The translations under genes were made by a program, and so were the position numbers. From SAR86 cluster bacterium AG-422-O05 (GTDB taxonomy: Bacteria; Pseudomonadota; Gammaproteobacteria; Magnimaribacterales; D2472), in NCBI GenBank assembly GCA_003213495.1, contig QCMW01000001.1, positions 990,704 to 1,045,295 of the forward strand: a DNA stretch of 54,592 nucleotides, in the 5' to 3' direction. A model generated the notes under the pieces. That model ran no database searches, was not told the origin of the DNA, and worked only from the letters and a program-made list of their open reading frames with translations. Shown piece by piece: positions 24,447 to 33,322 of this stretch (the first letter of the stretch is position 1; each line of letters opens with the position of its first letter).

Positions 24447-25262
24447 ATGTCGACTAAATCAAATAAAAAAATAGTTACATTAAGCACTTTAAAAAAGTTT
24501 AAAAAGAATTCTGAAAAGTTTACTTGTTTAACTGCATATGAGTCCACAATGGCATCAGTGATAAGCACTGCTGGTGTAGATGTTATCCTAGTTGGTGATA
24601 GTTTGGGTATGGTTATACAGGGTCATGACAGTACTCTTCCAGTAACAATGGACCAATTAATTTATCACTTAGAATGTGTGGTTAAAGGCAATAAAGGATC
24701 TCATATAATGGCTGATATGCCATTTATGAGCTACTCTACAGATGATTTAGGTCTTGAGAATGCTAAAAGATTAATGCAAGCAGGGGCAAATTCTGTAAAA
24801 ATTGAAGGTGGACAATGGATTTCTAAAATGGCGCAAGTTTTATCTGATAGAGGAATTCCTGTTTGTGCTCATATGGGACTCACTCCTCAAACAATTAATA
24901 GAATTGGTGGTCATCGTGTTCAGGGAAGAGATCCATCTCAAAAAGAAAAAATTATAAATGAAGCTATAGCACTTGAGAAAGCTGGTGCCTCAATGTTGTT
25001 GTTGGAGTGTGTGCCTGGCGAACTTGCAAAAACTATTACAAAAGAAATAAAAATACCTGTTATTGGTATTGGTGCAGGCGTTCATACAGATGGTCAAATA
25101 ATGGTTGTACATGATTTATTAGGAATATCATGTCTTGATAAGCCTCCTAAATTTGTTAAAAACTTTATGAAAACATCAACATCAATTTCGGGTGCAATAA
25201 AAAGGTATGTAAAAGAAGTAAAAAATAATAAATTTCCTTCAAAAGAACATACATTTGATTAA
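24447..25262 (+). CDS. panB: 3-methyl-2-oxobutanoate hydroxymethyltransferase
   Basis: A 271-residue PanB: FTCLTAYESTMASVISTAGVDVILVGDSLGM (Mg site Asp), GANSVKIEGG, VCAHMGLTPQ and VIGIGAGVHTDGQIMV are the hallmark segments. It adds a hydroxymethyl group from methylene-THF to 2-oxoisovalerate to form ketopantoate. It starts 5 bases after coaBC and ends 2 bases before panC. Confidence 0.94.
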   Translation: MSTKSNKKIVTLSTLKKFKKNSEKFTCLTAYESTMASVISTAGVDVILVGDSLGMVIQGHDSTLPVTMDQLIYHLECVVKGNKGSHIMADMPFMSYSTDDLGLENAKRLMQAGANSVKIEGGQWISKMAQVLSDRGIPVCAHMGLTPQTINRIGGHRVQGRDPSQKEKIINEAIALEKAGASMLLLECVPGELAKTITKEIKIPVIGIGAGVHTDGQIMVVHDLLGISCLDKPPKFVKNFMKTSTSISGAIKRYVKEVKNNKFPSKEHTFD

Positions 25263-25264
25263 GA

Positions 25265-26083
25265 TTGAGAATTTTTAAATCTATACAAGAATTTAATGAA
25301 GCTAGAGATGGTTTAGGTAAATTATCTTTTGTACCTACAATGGGCAACCTTCACAAGGGTCATACATCTCTTGTCGATATTGCAAAGCAGTTCAAAAATA
25401 AAATTATAGCTAGTATTTATGTAAACAAGCTTCAGTTTAATGATGATAATGATTACTTGTGTTACCCGAAAACAATTGATGAGGATATTGAGCTTCTTGA
25501 AAGACATGGATGCGACTATCTATTAATACCAGATGATATAATTTTAGAAAATATTCAACGCATACAAGCTCCCTTTAAATCAACAAAATTATGTGGTCAA
25601 AATAGGCCAGGACATTTTGACGGAGTATTAACAATACTTAATAAATTCTTTAAAATTATCGATCCAAATATTGTTATTTTTGGAAAAAAAGACTACCAAC
25701 AATTTATTTTAGTTAAAGATTTTATTAAGAATAATAATTTAAATATTAAGATAATAGGAGGAAATACTATAAGAGAGCCCTCTGGTTTGGCATTATCTTC
25801 ACGTAATAATCTATTATGTGATGCAGAAAAGTCTATTGCATCGAAATTATATGAAGTTTTAAAAGATATCGAATCTGATAAAGATAAATTAAATTTAGAT
25901 TTAATAAATTCAAAGAAAGATTATCTAGAATCTTTTGGTATTAATGTAGATTATTTAATTTCATGTGATCCAGAATCATTTGAAGAAAGTTATGAAATAC
26001 ATAATAAAAATTTAGTAATTGCAGTTGCGGCATTTGTTGGAAAAATAAGATTAATAGATAATTTAAAGCTTACAAAGCTTTAA
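25265..26083 (+). CDS. panC: Pantothenate synthetase
   Basis: A 272-residue PanC that starts with TTG two bases after the panB stop. Present are the ATP-binding FVPTMGNLHKGHTSLV (H-x-G-H motif), VNKLQFN, RPGHFDGVLTI, FGKKDYQQF and the KMSKS-like loop SGLALSSRNNL. It joins pantoate with beta-alanine. The N-terminus is five or six residues shorter than usual but complete. The usual V-N-P-x-Q-F motif reads VNKLQF, a Pro to Lys change in a conserved loop. Confidence 0.92.
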   Translation: MRIFKSIQEFNEARDGLGKLSFVPTMGNLHKGHTSLVDIAKQFKNKIIASIYVNKLQFNDDNDYLCYPKTIDEDIELLERHGCDYLLIPDDIILENIQRIQAPFKSTKLCGQNRPGHFDGVLTILNKFFKIIDPNIVIFGKKDYQQFILVKDFIKNNNLNIKIIGGNTIREPSGLALSSRNNLLCDAEKSIASKLYEVLKDIESDKDKLNLDLINSKKDYLESFGINVDYLISCDPESFEESYEIHNKNLVIAVAAFVGKIRLIDNLKLTKL

Positions 26084-26116
26084 TAATTATCAATATTTAT
26101 CTATACTTTCGCACTT

Positions 26117-26506
26117 ATGAATAAAACATTGCTTAAATCAAAGCTTCATCGTATTAATGTAACTCAAGTTGAATTGAATTACGAAGGTTCATGTGCTGTA
26201 GATAGAGAATTTCTAGAATTAGCTGGAATGCAAGAATATGAAAAAGTTGATGTTTATAACGTCACAAATGGCGAAAGATTTTCTACTTATTTGATTTTAG
26301 CTGAAGCTGGTTCCAAGACTTTATCTGTAAATGGTGCCGCCGCCCATAAAGTTTCAGTTAATGATATTGTAATAATATGTACTTATGGTTCATATGATGA
26401 ATCTGAAGCAAAACTACATCAACCAACATTAGTCTATTTTGATAAAGACAACAATGTAACAAATGTTAAAAATAAAATTCCTGAGCAGCGACTTAAATCT
26501 GTATAA
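26117..26506 (+). CDS. panD: Aspartate 1-decarboxylase proenzyme
   Basis: A 129-residue PanD. The self-processing site lies in NYEGSCAVD, with cleavage between Gly24 and Ser25 to create the pyruvoyl group; Lys9 and the phrase GERFSTYLILAE are conserved. It makes beta-alanine from aspartate, completing the pathway with panB and panC. A TATACT at 26102-26107 lies 9 bases before the ATG, so a short-leader transcript of its own is possible. Confidence 0.94.
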   Translation: MNKTLLKSKLHRINVTQVELNYEGSCAVDREFLELAGMQEYEKVDVYNVTNGERFSTYLILAEAGSKTLSVNGAAAHKVSVNDIVIICTYGSYDESEAKLHQPTLVYFDKDNNVTNVKNKIPEQRLKSV

Positions 26507-27410
26507 GTTTAAATTTAAATTTTTTTTATTATTTCTAATAATATTTTCCATAAATTCATTAAGCGATACTAAATTAATTATTCTAGGATCGGGCACTCCA
26601 AATCCCGATCCTGAAAGATACGGTTCAGGCTATGCTATTGTAGTAAATGATAGTGCGTATATTATTGATTTTGGCCCAGGAATTGTGAGAAGAATTTCTG
26701 CAATGTCACCAACATGGGGTGGTGATTTCCCGTCTATGGAATTACAAAAAATTAATATAGCTTTTTTGACACATATACATTCTGATCATAGCGCAGCATT
26801 AGCTGACTTAATACTAACCCCATGGATTATGGGAAGAGATGAACCGCTAAAACTTTATGGACCACCTGGACTGAAATCAATGTCTGAGAACATAACTGAA
26901 GCGTATATTGATGATATTAACTATCGACTTTATGGCACACAACCAGCAAATAAACTTGGATTTATTACTAAAGTTACAGAAATATCAAAGGATGGAATAA
27001 TCTATAAAGACGATAATGTGGAAGTTACAGCATTTAAAAATTCTCATGGTGATTTTGAAAATTCTTTTGGATTTTTATTTATTACTAAAGATAAAAAAAT
27101 TCTTTTATCTGGCGATACAGGCATAAGTGAAAATTTAAAAAAATATGGTACAAATTTAGATATTCTTGTACACGAAGTCTTTTCAAGCGAGACTTTTGTA
27201 AATAAAACTAAAGAATGGCAAATCTATCACCAATCACATCACACATCATCAATAGATCTAGGAATCATTGCAGATGAACTCAAACCAAAAAAACTTGTTC
27301 TTTCACATATTTTATATTGGGGAGCCACAGATGAATCTCTTCTAAATGATATTAGACAAAATTTTGATGGTCCAACGTTAGTTGCTAAGGATTTAATGAT
27401 TATAGATTAA
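26463..27410 (+). CDS. Secreted metallo-beta-lactamase-fold hydrolase
   Basis: A 315-residue protein with a hydrophobic export segment (FKFFLLFLIIFSINSLS) and an MBL domain: LGSGTPNPDPERYG, the zinc motif THIHSDHSA (H-x-H-x-D-H), GDTGISENL, VHEVFSSETF and LVLSHILYWG. This RNase Z-like subgroup includes periplasmic phosphodiesterases and arylsulfatases. The only ATG lies 44 bases inside panD in another frame; no better start is seen, because the signal peptide begins close to the panD stop. The N-terminus is therefore uncertain. Confidence 0.8.
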   Translation: MLKIKFLSSDLNLYKFKFKFFLLFLIIFSINSLSDTKLIILGSGTPNPDPERYGSGYAIVVNDSAYIIDFGPGIVRRISAMSPTWGGDFPSMELQKINIAFLTHIHSDHSAALADLILTPWIMGRDEPLKLYGPPGLKSMSENITEAYIDDINYRLYGTQPANKLGFITKVTEISKDGIIYKDDNVEVTAFKNSHGDFENSFGFLFITKDKKILLSGDTGISENLKKYGTNLDILVHEVFSSETFVNKTKEWQIYHQSHHTSSIDLGIIADELKPKKLVLSHILYWGATDESLLNDIRQNFDGPTLVAKDLMIID

Positions 27411-27510
27411 AGTAAGTATCACCAATTATAAAACCACAAATAAAAAATGCGACAGCCCATATAGGTTCATTCAAACAAAAATTAATAACATCTCTAATAT
27501 AGTTATTCAT
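27400..27510 (-). CDS. Possible 36-residue single-helix membrane protein
   Basis: The ORF MNNYIRDVINFC continues into one hydrophobic helix (EPIWAVAFFICGFIIGDTYF). A GTGAG stretch just upstream of the ATG could act as a Shine-Dalgarno. It lies downstream of tRNA-Arg(ACG) on the same strand and its end overlaps the MBL gene by 11 bases. The frame is open further upstream but runs into the tRNA gene. Size makes this tentative. Confidence 0.35.
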   Translation of the reverse strand: MNNYIRDVINFCLNEPIWAVAFFICGFIIGDTYFNL

Positions 27511-27557
27511 ACTCACAGTATTGCAATTTATGTGCCAATTTATTTTTCTTAGGAAGA

Positions 27558-27635
27558 TGGCGCGCCCGGAGAGATTCGAACTCCCGACCTCTTGGTTCGT
27601 AGCCAAGCACTCTAATCCAACTGAGCTACGGGCGC
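27558..27635 (-). tRNA. tRNA-Arg(ACG)
   Basis: A 78-base tRNA on the minus strand: acceptor GCGCCCG with CGGGCGC, encoded GCCA end, anticodon arm CTTGG-CTACGAA-CCAAG with anticodon ACG (expected to be edited to ICG by TadA), T arm GGGAG-TTCGAAT-CTCTC. It lies 5 bases after the Trm112-like gene and may be on the same transcript. Confidence 0.95.
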
Positions 27636-27640
27636 GATTA

Positions 27641-27811
27641 TTAAATTTTCCGAGCTTCTTCTGGCAACATTACTGGTATTCCGTCTCTTATTGGATAGGC
27701 TAGACCAGACTCATCACAAATTAGTTCGTTAGTTTCTTCATTAAGAACCAAAGATTTTTTTGAAACAGGACATACTAAAACTTCAAGTAATTTTTCATCA
27801 ATTTTTGCCAT
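27641..27811 (-). CDS. Trm112/YcaR-like small protein
   Basis: A 56-residue protein reading [20 protein letters not shown], then [21 protein letters not shown]. It aligns with E. coli YcaR (L-L-E-I-I-A-C-P-V-C, then [20 protein letters not shown]). The second cysteine of the zinc ribbon (C-P-V-C) is serine here, so the zinc site is probably lost. Trm112-like proteins activate methyltransferases in archaea and eukaryotes; the bacterial role is unclear. Not next to lpxK/kdsB as in E. coli. A TATACT at 27820-27825 (minus) lies 8 bases before the ATG, so the message may be leaderless. Confidence 0.85.
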   Translation of the reverse strand: MAKIDEKLLEVLVCPVSKKSLVLNEETNELICDESGLAYPIRDGIPVMLPEEARKI

Positions 27812-27885
27812 AGCACGAAAGTATACATGATGAATGAATTTTTGTTTATATATGTTATCTTATCGATAAAAATATAACCTTTATA

Positions 27886-28647
27886 ATGAATTCTCTTAAA
27901 CTTTTAGCTTTAGATAATTTCCCACTCATTGAGCCAAATGATAATTTGATAAATTTGATTCATAGCTCAATCAATGAAAATAACTTGAACATAGAAGATG
28001 GTGATATTTTTGTTATAGCTCAAAAGATTGTATCTAAGTCTGAAAATAGATATATAGATTTAAATACAGTTGAAGTTTCGGGTGATGCAGAAGAAATGGC
28101 ATCAAAACTCAATAAACATCCTGGTTTAATACAATTGATAATGAATGAATCTCATAAAATAATTTCAACAGAAAAAAATGTGATTATCGTAGAGCATAAA
28201 TTGGGTTATATAAATATCAATGCAGGTATTGATCAATCAAACATTCCTCAAGATAAAAATCTTGCACTTCTATTACCTGAAAATCCTACTAAAAGTGTAG
28301 AAGATCTTCAAAAAGGATTATCAGAAATTTTTAATAAAGATATTTCAGTTATTATTTCAGATTCAATGACGAGACCTTATAGATCAGGAATAACAAATTT
28401 TGCTATGTCCAGCAGCAATCTTCCTAGCTTACTAGACTTAAAAGGTAAGAAAGACATGTATGGGAATATCCTTAGAGGAACTGAAGTTGCTATTGCAGAT
28501 GAATTAGCTGCAGCTGCTGGACTTTTGATGGGTCAGAGTAAAGAATCAAAACCTGTAATATTAATTAAAGGTTTTATTAAAGGAAAAAATGATATAAACA
28601 ATGCATTTGATTTGATTGTTAATGAAAATGAAGATCTATACAGATAA
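27886..28647 (+). CDS. Coenzyme F420-0:L-glutamate ligase family protein (CofE-like)
   Basis: A 253-residue protein matching CofE over its whole length: EDGDIFVIAQKIVSKSENR (near residues 40-58), the catalytic-loop phrase YININAGIDQSNIP (near 105-118), VIISDSMTRPYRSGITNFAM, KKDMYGNILRGTEVAIADELAAAAGLLMGQ. In F420 producers this enzyme adds glutamates to F420-0 using GTP. No cofC, cofD, cofG or cofH is in the window. The metal-binding Asp/Glu residues look intact, so an active gamma-glutamyl ligase is likely, but its acceptor here is unknown. A TATAAC lies 7 bases before the ATG. Confidence 0.85.
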   Translation: MNSLKLLALDNFPLIEPNDNLINLIHSSINENNLNIEDGDIFVIAQKIVSKSENRYIDLNTVEVSGDAEEMASKLNKHPGLIQLIMNESHKIISTEKNVIIVEHKLGYININAGIDQSNIPQDKNLALLLPENPTKSVEDLQKGLSEIFNKDISVIISDSMTRPYRSGITNFAMSSSNLPSLLDLKGKKDMYGNILRGTEVAIADELAAAAGLLMGQSKESKPVILIKGFIKGKNDINNAFDLIVNENEDLYR

Positions 28648-28670
28648 ATATATGAATTTATAATTGTGCT

Positions 28671-29411
28671 ATGAAACTGAGTATAAATTTAAATAAAGTA
28701 GCATTGCTTAGGAATTCACGAGGGGAAGATTACCCAAATATAGAGTATTTTGCTAACAAAGCAATTGATTTAGGTGTGGATGGATTAACACTTCATCCAC
28801 GGCCAGATCATCGACATGCAACAAGCAAAGACGTTATAAATCTTGCAAAACTTTCAAAAGAAAGGGGAGTTGAGTTTAATATTGAAGGAAATCCATTTTC
28901 AAAACCAAATAAAGATTTTCTTGGTTTTTGTGAATTAGTTGAGTTAACAAATCCAGATCAGATTACTCTTGTACCTGATGAGATTAATCAAATAACTTCA
29001 GATCATGGTTGGTTATCTGGGATTCATGACAATGATTTAAAAAATATTATTAAGTCTCTAAAAGATTCGTCAAATTCAAACATAAGTTTATTCATAGATA
29101 ATAAAGATGGAGTTGGATATGCATCGGTGATGGGAGCAAACTTAATTGAAATACATACTGGTAAATTTTCTAAAGGTATTGAAGAAAATGATTTATCTGT
29201 TGTGACCGAAATTCAAGAAATTATTGATTGCGCATTAGATTCAAATTTATTAGTAAATGCAGGTCACGATTTAAATTTAAATAACTTACATTATTTGGTC
29301 GAAATAGGTAATATTAATGAGGTATCTATTGGTCATGCGATTATAATAGATTCACTTCATCATGGATTTGAAGAAACACTTTTAAAGTATTTAAATATTA
29401 TTAGGAATTAA
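28671..29411 (+). CDS. pdxJ: Pyridoxine 5'-phosphate synthase
   Basis: A 246-residue PdxJ: LSINLNKVALLRNSRG, LHPRPDHRHATSKDV (active-site His and Arg), FNIEGNP, QITLVPDEINQITSDHGW, SLFIDN, IEIHTGKFS, NAGHDLNLNNL and VSIGHAIIIDSLHHG are the conserved blocks. It condenses 1-deoxyxylulose 5-phosphate with 3-amino-2-oxopropyl phosphate in vitamin B6 synthesis. Threonine replaces the usual Val/Ile after H-R-H. TATAAT at 28659-28664 lies 6 bases before the ATG, so the transcript is predicted to be leaderless and separate from cofE. grxD follows after one base. Confidence 0.93.
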   Translation: MKLSINLNKVALLRNSRGEDYPNIEYFANKAIDLGVDGLTLHPRPDHRHATSKDVINLAKLSKERGVEFNIEGNPFSKPNKDFLGFCELVELTNPDQITLVPDEINQITSDHGWLSGIHDNDLKNIIKSLKDSSNSNISLFIDNKDGVGYASVMGANLIEIHTGKFSKGIEENDLSVVTEIQEIIDCALDSNLLVNAGHDLNLNNLHYLVEIGNINEVSIGHAIIIDSLHHGFEETLLKYLNIIRN

Positions 29412-29412
29412 A

Positions 29413-29727
29413 ATGGATATTGAACAAAAACTTAAAGAACAAATTAAAGAAAATCCCATATTAATATATATGAAAGGTACACCTTATGAACCTCAGTGTG
29501 GTTTTTCCGCAAAAACTGTTCAAATTTTAATTGAGTGTGAGTCTCAATTCAGCTATGTTGACGTTCTTGCAAATAATGAAGTTAGAGTAGCCTTACCAAA
29601 AGTCTCAGATTGGCCTACCTTTCCTCAAGTATTTATTAATGGAGAGCTTATAGGTGGAGCTGATATCATTTCTCAAATGCATGAAAATGGTGAATTAAAA
29701 TCACTTATTGATTCTGTTGAATCCTAG
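29413..29727 (+). CDS. grxD: Monothiol glutaredoxin, Grx4 family
   Basis: A 104-residue protein with the monothiol motif CGFS (Cys29) preceded by the K-G-T-P loop, then the GSH-binding DWPTFPQVFINGELIGGADI (W-P-T-x-P-Q-x-F and G-G-x-D). It carries a GSH-ligated [2Fe-2S] cluster and works with BolA in Fe-S delivery; bolA is at 1875. It starts one base after pdxJ, and its last 4 bases overlap the convergent rnt gene. Confidence 0.94.
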   Translation: MDIEQKLKEQIKENPILIYMKGTPYEPQCGFSAKTVQILIECESQFSYVDVLANNEVRVALPKVSDWPTFPQVFINGELIGGADIISQMHENGELKSLIDSVES

Positions 29728-30308
29728 AATTTATATTCGTTAACAATTTTACAAAAAACTTCCGAAGTTACTTTTGTATCGTATGCTGCTGAGTGAGCTT
29801 CATCGTTATCATAGTCAATAGATAATTTTTCACATATTCTTGCAAGTACAGTTTGACCTGTAGCAAGAACACCAAGGGACACAGTATCAATAACAGAAAA
29901 TTTATGAAATGGAGTCTTTTTAATATTATTTCTTAAAACCGCTGCATCAAGAAAGGATTTATCAAAATGTGCATTATGACCAACTAAAATAGCACGCGAG
30001 CATTCATATTTATTCTTAGTTATATTTATTATTTTAAACAGCTCCTTAAGAGCAAGTGATTCATCTACAGCATTTCTTAAAGGATGATCTAATTTAATTT
30101 TTGTAAATTCAAGTGATTCTTTTTCTACAACAGATCCCTCAAAAGGCTTTATATGATATCTGTGTGTTTCCCCAGGTAGAAAGATCTTATCTTTTTCTTC
30201 AATTAATGTAATTGCAATTTCCAATATTGCATTTGAATTTGGATCAAAACCTCCAGTTTCAATATCAACAACTACTGGAAGATATTTTCTAAATCTACTT
30301 TTTAACAC
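29724..30308 (-). CDS. rnt: Ribonuclease T
   Basis: A 194-residue DEDDh exonuclease. Exo I is VVVDIETGGF (Asp15, Glu17), Exo II VGHNAHFDKSF, and Exo III DEAHSAAYDT. The phrases EPF-like IKPFEGSVV, NNIKKTPFHKFSVIDT and GQTVLARICEKLSIDYD align with E. coli RNase T (N-P-F-H-P-F and G-Q-T-V-L-S-K). It trims the 3' ends of tRNAs and other stable RNAs. It starts with GTG and overlaps the upstream reductase gene by 14 bases. Confidence 0.9.
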   Translation of the reverse strand: MLKSRFRKYLPVVVDIETGGFDPNSNAILEIAITLIEEKDKIFLPGETHRYHIKPFEGSVVEKESLEFTKIKLDHPLRNAVDESLALKELFKIINITKNKYECSRAILVGHNAHFDKSFLDAAVLRNNIKKTPFHKFSVIDTVSLGVLATGQTVLARICEKLSIDYDNDEAHSAAYDTKVTSEVFCKIVNEYKF

Positions 30309-31332
30309 CTAGCTTTTCTTGAAGTTTTGAATTTGAGGTAGTGTAACCAAATGGAACCCTTTCACCAGGAAATATTCTTTTATATGCTTCTTGAACTGCT
30401 AGTGTTGTTTCATGAAACCCAGATAGAATTAAATCTAATTTTCCTGGATAATCATTAATGTCACCAACAGCAAATATGCCATCTTTCGAAGTCTGATAAT
30501 TTTCAGTATTTACAGTAATTTTTTTTCCATTTAAATCTAAATCCCATTCAAGTATTGGACCTAGTTTTTTATTTAATCCAAATAAAAAGATAAGTTCGTT
30601 AGCATCATATGGTTCTATTTCATTAGTTTCAAAATTTTTGAGAGTAATTGATTCAACACAATCATTTCCAATAATTGAATCTATAAGATAAGGTGTTAAT
30701 AATTGTACTTTATCTTTTTTTACAAGATTTCTCATTAATTCTTCAGTATGTTGTGCGCCCCTAAAGGCGTCTCTTCTGTGAACTAATGATATTGATTTGG
30801 CTGTTTTAGATAATTCAACAGTCCAATCAAGAGCAGAATCTCCACCACCAAATATAAACACGTTTTTATCTCTATATTTGTCTATTGATCTTACTGCATA
30901 CTCAACACCTTTATTAATAAATTTGTCTGGATTTTCAATATTTGGAGGTCTTCTAGGTTCAAATGATCCTGCACCGGCAGCAATAAAAATATTCTTTGAT
31001 ATAAATTCTTTATTTTCGGTTGTTTTTACTCTCCAGAATGTTTCATTTTCATGATTAATTTCTTCCATAGTATCCACTCTTTCTGAAAGATGTAATTCAT
31101 AATCAAACGGTTTTATCTGTTCCAGTAATGCATTTACGTGCTCTTGTGCAGTTTGAAAAGGTACACCAGGTATATCATATATAGGTTTTTCTGGATATAG
31201 CTCAGCACATTGACCACCAGGCTTATCAAGATTATCTATAAGAGTACAATTCAATCCAAGCAAACCTGCTTCAAAGACTGTAAAAAGTCCGACCGGACCA
31301 GCTCCAATAACTATTATGTCTGTTTTATTCAT
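30295..31332 (-). CDS. Ferredoxin-NADP reductase, thioredoxin reductase-like type
   Basis: A 345-residue flavoprotein. FAD-binding IIVIGAGPVGLFTVFEAG and NAD(P)-binding VFIFGGGDSALDWTVEL are present, along with the C-terminal FAVGDINDYPGKLDLI. The phrase KPGGQCAELYPEKPIYDIPG is typical of the YumC-like ferredoxin-NADP reductases. There is no C-x-x-C redox pair in the NADPH domain, so it is not a thioredoxin reductase. It would reduce ferredoxin or flavodoxin for Fe-S synthesis and other pathways. metG lies directly upstream (one shared base) and rnt downstream (14-base overlap). Confidence 0.88.
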   Translation of the reverse strand: MNKTDIIVIGAGPVGLFTVFEAGLLGLNCTLIDNLDKPGGQCAELYPEKPIYDIPGVPFQTAQEHVNALLEQIKPFDYELHLSERVDTMEEINHENETFWRVKTTENKEFISKNIFIAAGAGSFEPRRPPNIENPDKFINKGVEYAVRSIDKYRDKNVFIFGGGDSALDWTVELSKTAKSISLVHRRDAFRGAQHTEELMRNLVKKDKVQLLTPYLIDSIIGNDCVESITLKNFETNEIEPYDANELIFLFGLNKKLGPILEWDLDLNGKKITVNTENYQTSKDGIFAVGDINDYPGKLDLILSGFHETTLAVQEAYKRIFPGERVPFGYTTSNSKLQEKLGVKK

Positions 31333-33287
31333 TATCTTACTTTCATTCCAGGTTTGGCACCATCATCTGGAGAAACCAAATAAATCCCATTTTCGTTGCT
31401 TGAAGCCAAAATCATACCTTCCGAAAGACCAAATTTCATTTTTCTCGGCTCTAAATTATTAACCAATACCACTAATCTATCAATTAATTCATCTGGTTTA
31501 TATGCACTTTTAATACCTGCAAATACATTCTTAGTTCCAAGATCTCCCACATCTAAATTTAACTGTAATAATTTGTCAGCACCTTCAACATCCTTGGCAT
31601 CTATAATTTTTGCAACTCTTAAGTCAACAGTTGAAAACTGATCAATATTTATTAGATTTACGTTATTCATATCTTCTTCCTCAGGAATTATTATTTTATC
31701 AAGTCTATTTAGCAATGGTTTATAGTTATTTATTTTGTTTGTTAAAATTTTATCGACATCATCAATCGAAGATAAATCTATATTTAAAAATTTAAATGCT
31801 TCTTTTGTTATATTTGGTATTATTGGATGAAGATAAATACTTAATATTTTAAAAGCATTAATAGCTGTGGATGCTATTGTCACAGCCTCTTGATTATCTT
31901 TTTTCCAAGGTGTTTCCTCGTTTATATATTTATTTATATCATCCGCTAAATCCATTACAATTCTGATAAGTTTTGAATATTGTTTTGAGTCATATAAATC
32001 AATAACTACATTTTTCTTTTCAACTAAGTTTTTAAGAACGTCATGATTTATATCCTCAGAAATAATATTTTTATTCTTTTTTAGAAAAGACGCTGATCTG
32101 GAGGCGATATTTAAATATTTTCCAACTAAATCTGAATTAATCCTTTGTACATAGTCATCAAAATTTAAATCTATATCTTCTACTTTATTATTTAACTTTG
32201 CTGCAAAGTAATACCTCAGCGTTTCAGGATTTGTAATATTTACAAAATCTCTAGCTAAAATACCTGTACCCTTAGATTTAGACATTTTCTCACCATTAAT
32301 TGTAAGAAATCCGTGAACGTTAATCACATCTGGTAATCTAAATCCTGCTGAATCTAACAGTGCAGGCCAAAATAGTCCATGGAAATATGCAATATCCTTT
32401 CCGATAAAGTGATGTATTTCATAATCTGATTTATCTGACCATAGATCATTCATATTTAAATCATTTTTATTTGCCCAATTTGAAATAGATGCAATATATC
32501 CTATTGGTGCATCGACCCAAACATAGAAAAACTTATTCTTTTCATCAGGGATTTCAAAACCAAAATAGGGGGCATCTCTAGATATATCCCATTTTTTTAA
32601 ATCATCACCTAACCATTCATTTAGTTTATTTTTTATAGACTTTTGTAATTGAACATTTTTTAAGAAATCTTTTAACATTTCAGTTTTTTGTGGCAGATCA
32701 AAAAATATATGCTCGCTATCTTTTTTTATTGGTTGGGTATTTGAGAGAATGGATATTGGGTTTTTTAGGTCTTGTACTTCATATGATGCGCCACATTCAT
32801 TGCAGCTATCACCATTTTGATCATCTGCACCACACTTTGGACAAGTCCCTTTAATAAATCTGTCAGAAAGAAACATTTTTTCCTTTTCATCATAATACTG
32901 TTCTATTGTTGCTTTTGTTATAAGGTTATTTGACTTAGCTTTATTATAGATAAGTTCTGAAAATTTTTTATTTTCATCACTATGCGTACTGTGGAAGTTT
33001 GCAAATTTTATATTATAAAGTTCATATGTTGATTTATGATCTTCATAAACATCTTTGATTAGTTCTTCTGGTGTAATTCCTAGTTCATTAGCTTTTAACA
33101 TCACCGGAGTGCCATGAGTATCATCAGCACAAAAAAAGTAACACTCATTATTGTTTATATTTTGAAATCTAGTCCAAATGTCTGTTTGAACAGCCTCTAA
33201 AATATGTCCTAAGTGTAGGGGAGCATTTGCATAAGGCAATGCTTGAGTTACAAGAATTTTTCTTTTATTTTTTTTAGGATTGTCCAT
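31332..33287 (-). CDS. metG: Methionyl-tRNA synthetase
   Basis: A 651-residue class I synthetase. The HIGH-type motif is PLHLGHI (near residues 20-26), the KMSKS loop is GEKMSKSKGTG (near 335), and the zinc knuckle is complete with four cysteines in GTCPKCGADDQNGDSCNECGAS (in two C-x-x-C pairs). The C-terminal tRNA-binding domain starts near residue 550 (FSTVDLRVAKIIDAKDV). A -10 TATAAT on the minus strand at 33299-33304 lies 11 bases before the ATG. Confidence 0.95.
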   Translation of the reverse strand: MDNPKKNKRKILVTQALPYANAPLHLGHILEAVQTDIWTRFQNINNNECYFFCADDTHGTPVMLKANELGITPEELIKDVYEDHKSTYELYNIKFANFHSTHSDENKKFSELIYNKAKSNNLITKATIEQYYDEKEKMFLSDRFIKGTCPKCGADDQNGDSCNECGASYEVQDLKNPISILSNTQPIKKDSEHIFFDLPQKTEMLKDFLKNVQLQKSIKNKLNEWLGDDLKKWDISRDAPYFGFEIPDEKNKFFYVWVDAPIGYIASISNWANKNDLNMNDLWSDKSDYEIHHFIGKDIAYFHGLFWPALLDSAGFRLPDVINVHGFLTINGEKMSKSKGTGILARDFVNITNPETLRYYFAAKLNNKVEDIDLNFDDYVQRINSDLVGKYLNIASRSASFLKKNKNIISEDINHDVLKNLVEKKNVVIDLYDSKQYSKLIRIVMDLADDINKYINEETPWKKDNQEAVTIASTAINAFKILSIYLHPIIPNITKEAFKFLNIDLSSIDDVDKILTNKINNYKPLLNRLDKIIIPEEEDMNNVNLINIDQFSTVDLRVAKIIDAKDVEGADKLLQLNLDVGDLGTKNVFAGIKSAYKPDELIDRLVVLVNNLEPRKMKFGLSEGMILASSNENGIYLVSPDDGAKPGMKVR

Positions 33288-33322
33288 TTATTAAATGTAT
33301 TATATGTGAAAATAACTTTTGT

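Noticed and set aside
27511-27606. N-terminal extension (MATNQEVGSSNL...) of the small minus-strand ORF
   Set aside because: This is the translated tRNA-Arg(ACG) gene; only the part from the ATG at 27510 could be a protein.
27521-27703. Plus-strand ORF with MARPERFELPTSWFVAKHS
   Set aside because: A well-known shadow of an antisense tRNA gene, overlapping tRNA-Arg(ACG) and the Trm112-like gene.
27886-28647. Reading the CofE homologue as proof of F420 synthesis
   Set aside because: No other F420 biosynthesis gene is present in the window, so only a family assignment is justified.
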